This document shows, piece after piece, positions 6,561 to 11,769 of a DNA stretch of 11,769 bases. The position numbers and the translations under genes were made by a program. The notes below the pieces were generated by a model. It was not told the DNA's origin and did not search any database. It saw only the letters and a list, made by a program, of their open reading frames with translations. Numbering within the stretch: the stretch's first letter is position 1; each line of letters begins with the position of its first letter. The DNA is from Marinospirillum sp. (GTDB taxonomy: Bacteria > Pseudomonadota > Gammaproteobacteria > Pseudomonadales > Halomonadaceae): the NCBI GenBank assembly GCA_007116865.1, contig SKHR01000139.1:1-11769 (forward strand). The letters run 5' to 3'.

Positions 6561-9260
6561 TCAAGAGTAACCGGTTTGCCGTGCTTCACGGTCCAGTGTT
6601 TCACACAGACGTGATTGCAAGCGCAGACATAAATCCGGGTCGGACAGGGGGCGACCATCCTGGTGGGTGATAAAAAATACGTCCTCAACCCGTTCGCCAA
6701 AGGTGGCGATTTTCGCATTTTGTAGCCACAAATCAAATTCCACGAAAATTCGCCCAATCCGTGCCAACAGGCCAGGCCGATCTGGAGTGACAACTTCAAC
6801 CAGGGTACGCTGGTTGATTGGGTCGTTACTGATCAACACCTGGGTGGGGCGGGTAAAATGCTTGAGCTGCCGCGGCGTATGGTGGCGAACCAGGGTCGGA
6901 AACCGCTCGGGGGTCTCCAGCTCACGAATCAACTCCGCGCGAATTTCTTCCAGACGCTCAGGCGCGCGAGGCACCTGCCCATCCTGTTCTAACACGATCA
7001 AAGTATTCAAGGTGATGCCACTGCGACTGGTGCTGATCCTGGCATCATGGATCGACAAACCCAGACGATCCATGATCGCGGCGGTGGCCGCAAAACCAAA
7101 AGCCACATCCGGTGAGTGGATGAATACCTTGGTTCCCCCTTCCACCATGTCAGCCGTTGGCGCTGACACCAGCACCAGGGGTTTGTCACTGCCCTGATGA
7201 GCGATGATGCCTTGAGTCTGCCAGGCTAGTTCACTGGGGGTGACCTGTAAAAAGTAGTCATCATCCAGGGTTTCCCATACTGGCAGCACCTGATCATGAG
7301 CCACCCCCATCAGACTGAGCAGCTGCAAAGCCTGCTGCCGGGTCTCTTGCATCCACTCCTGGCTGTCAATCGGATTTTCCAGACCGCGCCGAAATGCGCG
7401 GCTGGTTTCATGGTAAAGCTGATTGAGCAGACTGGCACGCCAGCCGTTCCAAAGGTTGGGGTTAGTCGCATTGATATCGGCCAGAGTGATCAAATAAAGA
7501 TAGTCCAAATGCACCTGATCCCGGACCGTTTCTGCAAAGCGGCGAATCACTTCTGTATCAGAAAGATCCTGCTTCTGGGCCGTCATGGATAACAACAGAT
7601 GATGCTCAACCAGCCAACTCACCAGGTGCCGGTCGCGTGCCGACAACTGATGCTGACGTGCAAACAAATCCACATCCTCAGCGCCTAAATCCGCATGGTT
7701 GCCGCCTCGCCCCTTGCCCAGATCATGAAACAAACCGGCCAGCCACAAAAGTTCCAGCTTGGGAATCTGCCCGATCAGTGCCACCGCCAGAGGGAAACGC
7801 GCCTCTGCACCTGGTTCACGCAAGGCCTGCAAAAAGCGCAGCAGCCTCAGGGTGTGCGCGTCCACCGTATAGATATGAAACAAATCATGCTGGGTCAAAC
7901 CCACTGCATGACCAAACTCCGGGATATAACGCCCCAGCAGCCCGTAGCGACTCATGCGCGTCAACTGTAAGGGCACATCCCCACTGGAACGCAGCAGGGT
8001 CATGAACAGGGACTGACAACGCAGATCCTGACGAAAAGCCTCATCAATCAAATGACGCTGATCACGGATGGCACGAATGGTGGTCGCCTTCACACCGCGA
8101 ATCTCCGGGTGCTCTGACATGAGTAAAAAGATTTCAATCAGCGCAAAGGGCGTCTGCTCAAACACCTCATCATCGATCAGGGCGATTCGATCCCCTTCCA
8201 TTTGAAAACGCCGATTCAGCGGGGTCACTGCCTGAGCCTCAGGGGCTGCCAGCAGGGTTTCCTCAAAGTGCTGCAACAGCATATCGTTGAGTTCAACCAG
8301 GGTGGTCACCACCCGAAAAAAACGCTTCATGAACTGCTCAACGGCCAGGCGTTTTTCACTATCCAGATAACCGAACAACACGGCCAGCTGACGCTGAAAG
8401 TCAAACAACATGCGGTCTTCCGCCCGGCGCGACAAAATATGCAAGGCATAACGTACCTGCCACAAAAAGCACTGCCCCTGCTCCAGCAGGCGATACTCGT
8501 TGGCAGTCAGAAACTGAGCACTCGGTAGATCATCCAGGCGGGCGGTTTTAAAATGCCGCTTAGCTACCCAGCCAATCATCTGAATATCGCGCAAGCCACC
8601 CGGCGAGCTTTTGACGTTAGGCTCCAGGTTGTACTCACTGTGATTAAATTTTTGATGGCGCTGCTGCTGCTCTGCCAGTTTGGCACGAAAAAAATCGCCG
8701 GACGGCCACAAGCCTGACTGGTTGATCCGCGTTGCCAGAGCCTGTGTCAGGTGGGCGTCACCACAGAGGTGGCGGTGCTCCAACAGGTTGGTCATCACGG
8801 TGATGTCTGCCCTGGCCTCCTCAACACACTCATCCAGCGTGCGCACACTATGGCCAATTTCAAGCCCCAGGTCCCACAGCAGGGTCAAAAAGTCGGTCAA
8901 GGGAGCCTGATACAACTGATCATCCGACTCACCCAGCAGAATCAACAAATCAACATCGGAATGCGGGTGTAACTCGCCACGGCCATAACCGCCTACGGCG
9001 ATCAGCGCCAAGGGAGCTTGCGGCCAGGCAAACAACGACCAGACCACCTCAAGCAGCCGGTCCACCGCCCAGGCCCGTCCCAGCACCAGATCTCGAATAT
9101 CAGCGCCATCATAAAAAGCCTGATCCAGACGCTGACTGATCAGACCAAGCGCCTGTTTAAGCAAAACTACGCGAGCAGCGGGATTTGCCTGTAACTGAGA
9201 CTGCAAGCGAGAAAAGTCATACAACGCGAGATCGGGCTTAAACTGATAATGCAGGCTCAT
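6561..9260 (-). CDS. glnD: PII uridylyltransferase/uridylyl-removing enzyme
   Basis: 899 aa bifunctional nitrogen sensor. At low glutamine it uridylylates the PII proteins (GlnB/GlnK), and at high glutamine it removes UMP, thereby setting glutamine synthetase activity and NtrC signalling. All domains are visible in order: nucleotidyltransferase GGYGRGELHPHSDVD (90-104) with the metal-binding DxD; the conserved helical linker including EPNVKSSPGGLRD; the metal-dependent HD hydrolase domain with FHDLGKGRGGNH (511-522); and two C-terminal ACT domains that bind glutamine (about 709-785 and 818-895, the second with TPDRPGLLARIG). Length matches Pseudomonas GlnD (about 900). GAGG is about 8 nt before ATG 9260. 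It follows map by 32 nt and precedes dapC by 37 nt, so it is probably cotranscribed with both. Confidence 0.97.
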   Translation of the reverse strand: MSLHYQFKPDLALYDFSRLQSQLQANPAARVVLLKQALGLISQRLDQAFYDGADIRDLVLGRAWAVDRLLEVVWSLFAWPQAPLALIAVGGYGRGELHPHSDVDLLILLGESDDQLYQAPLTDFLTLLWDLGLEIGHSVRTLDECVEEARADITVMTNLLEHRHLCGDAHLTQALATRINQSGLWPSGDFFRAKLAEQQQRHQKFNHSEYNLEPNVKSSPGGLRDIQMIGWVAKRHFKTARLDDLPSAQFLTANEYRLLEQGQCFLWQVRYALHILSRRAEDRMLFDFQRQLAVLFGYLDSEKRLAVEQFMKRFFRVVTTLVELNDMLLQHFEETLLAAPEAQAVTPLNRRFQMEGDRIALIDDEVFEQTPFALIEIFLLMSEHPEIRGVKATTIRAIRDQRHLIDEAFRQDLRCQSLFMTLLRSSGDVPLQLTRMSRYGLLGRYIPEFGHAVGLTQHDLFHIYTVDAHTLRLLRFLQALREPGAEARFPLAVALIGQIPKLELLWLAGLFHDLGKGRGGNHADLGAEDVDLFARQHQLSARDRHLVSWLVEHHLLLSMTAQKQDLSDTEVIRRFAETVRDQVHLDYLYLITLADINATNPNLWNGWRASLLNQLYHETSRAFRRGLENPIDSQEWMQETRQQALQLLSLMGVAHDQVLPVWETLDDDYFLQVTPSELAWQTQGIIAHQGSDKPLVLVSAPTADMVEGGTKVFIHSPDVAFGFAATAAIMDRLGLSIHDARISTSRSGITLNTLIVLEQDGQVPRAPERLEEIRAELIRELETPERFPTLVRHHTPRQLKHFTRPTQVLISNDPINQRTLVEVVTPDRPGLLARIGRIFVEFDLWLQNAKIATFGERVEDVFFITHQDGRPLSDPDLCLRLQSRLCETLDREARQTGYS

Positions 9261-9292
9261 CGGGTGATCCTCGCGCGTCAGTGGCTGACGAA

Positions 9293-10072
9293 TTAGCTGA
9301 AAGGTTCCTCACTGCGCCGGGTCAACACCTCTACCCCGCTTTCAGTGACTAGCAGTGTATGTTCCCACTGGGCCGACAGGCTGTGATCTTTGGTGACCAC
9401 CGTCCAGCCATCCCGCAGGGTTTTACAGTGACGTTTGCCCGCATTGATCATCGGCTCAATGGTAAAACACATGCCCGGCGCCAATACCAGATCACTGCGT
9501 GGTGTATAGCCATCATAGTGCAACACCTGCGGATCCTCATGAAAAACCCGGCCGATGCCATGCCCACAGTACTCCTGCACCACCGAAAAGCGCTCCTTGT
9601 CAGCCATTTTCTGAATGGCTTTACCAATCGAAGACAGGCGTTCACCAGGACGCACCAAATCAATCGCAGCATAAAGCGCCTGCTGGGTAAACTCAGTCAG
9701 CCGACGTGCGAGAATGCTGGGCTCACCCACATAAAACATTTTACTGGTATCGCCGTGATAGCCGTCTTTGATCACGGTGATATCGATGTTCACAATATCG
9801 CCCTTCTTAAGGCGTTTGCCGTCCTCAGGGATGCCATGACAGATCACATGATTGACTGAGGTGCAAATCGATTTTGGAAAACCCCGGTAATTCAAAGGCG
9901 CAGGTGTTGCTGCCTGTGTCTGGGTAATATGATCATGACAGATTTGATTCAGCTCACCGGTGGTCACGCCAGGCTGTACATAAGGCTCAATCATCTCCAG
10001 GACTTCCGCAGCCAGACGACCAGCAACACGCATTTTTTCAATTTCTTCAGGGGTTTTGATAGTGACGTTCAT
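9293..10072 (-). CDS. map: Methionine aminopeptidase, type I
   Basis: 259 aa essential cytoplasmic metalloprotease removing the initiator methionine from nascent proteins after deformylation. It is the short type Ia form without a zinc-finger extension. The five metal ligands expected from E. coli are present: Asp97 (NIDITV), Asp108 (GDTSKMF), His171 (CGHGIGRVFHE), Glu205 (TIEPMI) and Glu237 (WEHTLL); His79 in ICHG matches the conserved substrate-binding histidine. The N-terminus TIKTPEEIEKMRVAGRLAAEVL is standard and supports ATG 10072, although the upstream GAGTGAG is a modest ribosome binding site. It is first gene of the minus-strand run map-glnD-dapC and is divergent from rpsB, the arrangement also found in E. 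coli and Pseudomonas. Confidence 0.97.
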   Translation of the reverse strand: MNVTIKTPEEIEKMRVAGRLAAEVLEMIEPYVQPGVTTGELNQICHDHITQTQAATPAPLNYRGFPKSICTSVNHVICHGIPEDGKRLKKGDIVNIDITVIKDGYHGDTSKMFYVGEPSILARRLTEFTQQALYAAIDLVRPGERLSSIGKAIQKMADKERFSVVQEYCGHGIGRVFHEDPQVLHYDGYTPRSDLVLAPGMCFTIEPMINAGKRHCKTLRDGWTVVTKDHSLSAQWEHTLLVTESGVEVLTRRSEEPFS

Positions 10073-10112
10073 GACTCACTCATAAAAAGTGGGGCACAGG
10101 CAGGGGTCGGGC

Positions 10113-10141
10113 TTTATATCAGCGCCAGACTATGCTATAAA
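10113..10141 (-). promoter_or_regulatory. Predicted map promoter (extended -10), same hexamers as rpsB promoter
   Basis: On the minus strand TTTATA (10136-10141) serves as -35 and TATAAA (10113-10118) as -10, with 17 bp between and TGA directly before the -10 (extended -10 TGnTATAAA). Transcription would start near 10106, giving a map leader of about 34 nt. These are exactly the two hexamers used, in swapped roles, by the rpsB promoter. Confidence 0.55.
10113..10141 (+). promoter_or_regulatory. Predicted rpsB-tsf promoter (extended -10, GC-rich discriminator)
   Basis: TTTATA (10113-10118, 4 of 6 to the -35 consensus), a 17-bp spacer, then TGC-TATAAA (10133-10141), an extended -10. It is followed by GTGCGCGC, a GC-rich discriminator as known for promoters repressed in the stringent response; the E. 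coli rpsB promoter has the same style. The expected start is near 10148, giving a leader of about 190 nt. Confidence 0.7.
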
Positions 10142-10147
10142 GTGCGC

Positions 10148-10338
10148 GCTCGAATTTCAGATCGAAAGGATACGGCAAGGTGCCTTACAAGGCAAACTGC
10201 CCACCCTCGCAATGAACGAGCGAATTAACTTAACGTCACACATATATCGGCACAGGCATCTGGGTGCCCACGACTTGGTCGAGGGTTGGTGTCTGGGATA
10301 TATGGAGGCTCAACCCGTACAATCGGAGCATAAACAAC
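10148..10338 (+). promoter_or_regulatory. rpsB leader, probable S2-autoregulatory RNA (t44-like)
   Basis: This untranslated leader precedes rpsB. In E. coli the equivalent leader (Rfam t44) lets free S2 repress rpsB-tsf. Complementary segments visible here are: CGCTCG (10147-10152) with CGAGCG (10217-10222), closing the 5' part; GGCA (10174-10177) with TGCC (10198-10201) enclosing TGCCT-TACA-AGGCA (10181-10194); CATATATC (10241-10248) with GATATATG (10297-10304), a perfect 8-bp stem; within it the hairpin CCC-A-CGAC/GTCG-A-GGG (10267-10285); and GGGTTGG (10283-10289) with TCAACCC (10310-10316), which interleaves with the 8-bp stem as a pseudoknot. Assignment to the known S2 leader is by position and not by alignment. 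Confidence 0.6.
10325..10328 (+). promoter_or_regulatory. rpsB ribosome binding site
   Basis: GGAG, 10 nt before ATG 10339. It fixes the rpsB start: the frame is open further upstream to 10264, but those 25 codons lie in the leader and do not resemble S2. A stronger GGAGG at 10304-10308 is about 30 nt from the start and partly inside the predicted stem, so it is unlikely to initiate rpsB. Confidence 0.7.
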
Positions 10339-11070
10339 ATGGCACAAGTTTCCATGCGCGACCTGCTGCAAGCTGGCGCACACTTTGGTCACCAGACCCG
10401 CTACTGGAACCCGAAAATGGGCAAGTACATTTTCGGTGCACGCAACAAGATTCATATCATCAACCTGGAAAAAACCGTTCCGGCCCTGAACGAGGCGATC
10501 GCCTTTGTTGAGAAGCTGTCTGGCGGCAAAAACAAAATTCTGTTTGTTGGCACCAAGCGTGCGGCAAGCAAGGTGATTCGTGAGGAAGCCGACAAAGCCG
10601 GCATGCCTTATGTGAACCACCGCTGGCTGGGCGGCATGCTTACCAACTACAAAACCATTCGTCAGTCAATCCGCCGCCTGCGTGATCTGGAAACCCAGCA
10701 GCAAGACGGAACGTTTGACAAGCTGACCAAAAAAGAAGTGCTGATGAACCAGCGCGAAATGGAAAAGCTTGAGCGCTCTATCGGCGGCATCAAGAACATG
10801 GGCGGCCTGCCTGACGCCCTGTTTGTCATCGATGTTGACCACGAGCGTCTGGCCATCAACGAAGCCAACAAGCTGGGCATTCCAGTGATCGGCGTCGTTG
10901 ACACCAACTCAGATCCTGATGGTGTTGATTTTGTCATTCCTGGCAATGACGACGCTATTCGCGCGATCAAGCTTTATGTCGGTGCCATTGCAGCAGCCTG
11001 TGGCAAAGGCAAAGAAGGCATCACCGAAGAGCTGGTTGAAGTTTCTGAGCAAGCAGAAGCGGCCGAGTAA
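10339..11070 (+). CDS. rpsB: 30S ribosomal protein S2
   Basis: 243 aa (E. coli S2 is 241), starting MAQVSMRDLLQAGAHFGHQ, the family's invariant N-terminus. S2 binds between head and body of the 30S subunit, is needed for S1 assembly, and represses its own operon by binding the leader. Recognisable segments are TRYWNPKM, YIFGARNKIHIINLEKT, FVGTKRAA, NHRWLGGMLTN, the long coiled-coil region at about 105-155 (SIRRLRDLE through EMEKLERS), GLPDALFVIDVDHE, and GIPVIGVVDTNSDPDGVDFVIPGNDDA. The C-terminus is acidic and variable, as usual. It is followed by tsf after 89 nt that contain two hairpins. Confidence 0.98.
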   Translation: MAQVSMRDLLQAGAHFGHQTRYWNPKMGKYIFGARNKIHIINLEKTVPALNEAIAFVEKLSGGKNKILFVGTKRAASKVIREEADKAGMPYVNHRWLGGMLTNYKTIRQSIRRLRDLETQQQDGTFDKLTKKEVLMNQREMEKLERSIGGIKNMGGLPDALFVIDVDHERLAINEANKLGIPVIGVVDTNSDPDGVDFVIPGNDDAIRAIKLYVGAIAAACGKGKEGITEELVEVSEQAEAAE

Positions 11071-11076
11071 TGTCTG

Positions 11077-11101
11077 AAGCGGGGCATCCCCGTTTCTTTC
11101 T
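11077..11101 (+). terminator. Terminator-like hairpin in the rpsB-tsf spacer
   Basis: AAGCGGGG (11077-11084), loop CAT, CCCCGTTT (11088-11095): 8 pairs including one G-T, followed by CTTTCT. It starts 6 nt after the rpsB stop. GC-rich stem plus a broken T-tract suggests a partial terminator or attenuator that lowers tsf relative to rpsB, or an mRNA-processing site. Confidence 0.5.
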
Positions 11102-11103
11102 GT

Positions 11104-11125
11104 CGGGTGCAGTCCATCGCACCCG
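11104..11125 (+). other. Second hairpin in the rpsB-tsf spacer
   Basis: CGGGTGC (11104-11110), an 8-nt loop, GCACCCG (11119-11125): a perfect 7-bp stem with no T-tract after it. It lies between the terminator-like hairpin and the tsf ribosome binding site. Confidence 0.5.
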
Positions 11126-11159
11126 TTCAGCCCATCCATATTCAAGAGGATACTGAAGC

Positions 11160-11769
11160 ATGGCAACAATTACTGCCTCCCAGGTAAAAGAACTCCGCGA
11201 ACGTACCGGCCTGGCCATGATGGAGTGCAAAAAAGCACTGCAAGAAGCCAACGGTGACATCGAACAAGCCATTGAAAACCTGCGCAAATCATCCGGCCTT
11301 AAAGCCGCCAAAAAAGCCGGTCGTATTGCCGCTGAAGGTGCGATTGCCACCCGTGTCGCAGCCGATGGCAGCTATGGCGTGATGGTCGAGGTCAACTCTG
11401 AAACTGACTTTGTTGCCCGTGATGATAACTTCCTCGGTTTTGTTGGTCAGGTCGCTGACAAGCTCCTGGCTAGCCGTGAAACCGACGTCGCAGCTCTGAC
11501 GGCTGGCGAACTGGAAAGTGCCCGTGAAGCCCTGGTACAAAAAATTGGTGAGAACATTACTGTTCGTCGTGCAACGCTGGTTGAAGCGGCCGCTGGCGGC
11601 GTGATCGGCCAGTATGTTCATGGCGGTCGCATCGGTGTATTGACCCAACTGAGCGCAGGCAACGAAGAAGTGGCTAAAGATGTCGCCATGCACGTTGCTG
11701 CGGTCAATCCACGGGTTTGCCGTCCTGAAGACATGCCTCAGGAAACCCTGGACAAGGAAAAAGAAATCA
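11160..11769 (+). CDS. tsf: Elongation factor Ts, 3' end missing
   Basis: The frame is open from ATG 11160 to the window end, giving 203 complete codons of an expected 280-290; the gene continues outside. EF-Ts is the guanine-nucleotide exchange factor for EF-Tu. The N-terminal UBA-like domain (ASQVKELRERTGLAMMECKK, then ALQEANGDIEQAIENLR) is followed by VNSETDFVARDDNF, whose TDFV (82-85) inserts at the magnesium/phosphate side of EF-Tu, and by the core beginning at about 55 with YVHGGRIGVL. AGAGGA (11145-11150) lies 9 nt before the start. Downstream of rpsB in the usual rpsB-tsf operon; the two spacer hairpins may tune its level. Confidence 0.97.
   Translation, partial: MATITASQVKELRERTGLAMMECKKALQEANGDIEQAIENLRKSSGLKAAKKAGRIAAEGAIATRVAADGSYGVMVEVNSETDFVARDDNFLGFVGQVADKLLASRETDVAALTAGELESAREALVQKIGENITVRRATLVEAAAGGVIGQYVHGGRIGVLTQLSAGNEEVAKDVAMHVAAVNPRVCRPEDMPQETLDKEKEI

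Noticed and set aside
9276..9290. Small hairpin CGTCAG-TGG-CTGACG between map and glnD
   Set aside because: A 6-bp stem with a 3-nt loop and no T-tract; too weak to call a terminator or a control element.
9359..9859. Long plus-strand open frame opposite map (also similar ones opposite glnD, dapC and dapD)
   Set aside because: They lie wholly within well-identified genes, have no family features and no ribosome binding sites; they are off-frame shadows.
10264..10338. In-frame N-terminal extension of rpsB by 25 codons
   Set aside because: The added residues do not resemble S2, the extension lies within the structured leader, and GGAG plus the standard MAQVSMRDLL start support 10339.
10302..10511. 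Out-of-frame ATG in the leader opening a reading frame that overlaps the start of rpsB
   Set aside because: Only a poor ribosome binding site precedes it, the ATG is buried in the predicted 8-bp stem, and the product looks like an off-frame reading of rpsB.
10225..10620. Minus-strand open frame across the rpsB start
   Set aside because: It is antisense to a highly conserved gene and its leader, with no recognisable protein features.
720..11155. Identical 11-mer AGAGGATACTG before the acyl-CoA dehydrogenase (720-730) and before tsf (11145-11155)
   Set aside because: Both contain the ribosome binding site, and 11-bp repeats are expected by chance in about 12 kb; no shared control is implied.

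Overview
The window is chromosomal DNA from a gammaproteobacterium. The gene order tsf-rpsB / map-glnD-dapC-(arsC/Spx-family gene)-dapD, with the long Pseudomonas-type DapD and a DapC-type aminotransferase, is what is known from Pseudomonas and related Pseudomonadales/Oceanospirillales lineages. Genus cannot be decided from what I can see. Base composition and codon use look even throughout, and I see no insertion sequence, CRISPR array, tRNA, rRNA or prophage gene.

Layout. (1) 1-1884, plus strand: the 3' part of a short-chain dehydrogenase closely resembling type 2 (HSD10-like) 3-hydroxyacyl-CoA dehydrogenase, followed 15 nt later by an acyl-CoA dehydrogenase with a GTG start. This looks like the end of a branched-chain or short-chain acyl-CoA oxidation operon. 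(2) 1881-3815, minus strand: a compact three-gene group of a very acidic protein of unknown function, a bile acid:sodium symporter (BASS) family inner-membrane transporter, and a small outer-membrane beta-barrel. The genes are 5 nt apart and then overlap by 8 nt. The barrel gene and the acyl-CoA dehydrogenase converge with interleaved stop codons in a TTAA. (3) 3901-10072, minus strand: map, glnD, dapC, yffB-like, dapD, all tightly spaced and so probably one transcription unit. It joins N-terminal methionine removal, PII uridylylation (nitrogen sensing) and two succeeding steps of the succinylase branch of lysine/diaminopimelate synthesis. (4) 10073-10338: the divergent map/rpsB control region. 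(5) 10339 to the end, plus strand: rpsB and the first two thirds of tsf.

The genes are mostly ordinary; the most interesting signals are regulatory. The map/rpsB intergenic region holds two inverted TGnTATAAAG boxes placed so that the same pair of hexamers, 17 bp apart, reads as -35/-10 in both directions, with an extended -10 each way. Downstream, the rpsB leader of about 190 nt can form a pseudoknot just before the rpsB ribosome binding site, fitting the known S2 autoregulation of rpsB-tsf. The rpsB-tsf spacer holds two hairpins, the first terminator-like. I did not find a clear new enzymatic or defence system. The best candidate for new biology among the genes is the acidic protein / BASS transporter / outer-membrane barrel cassette.
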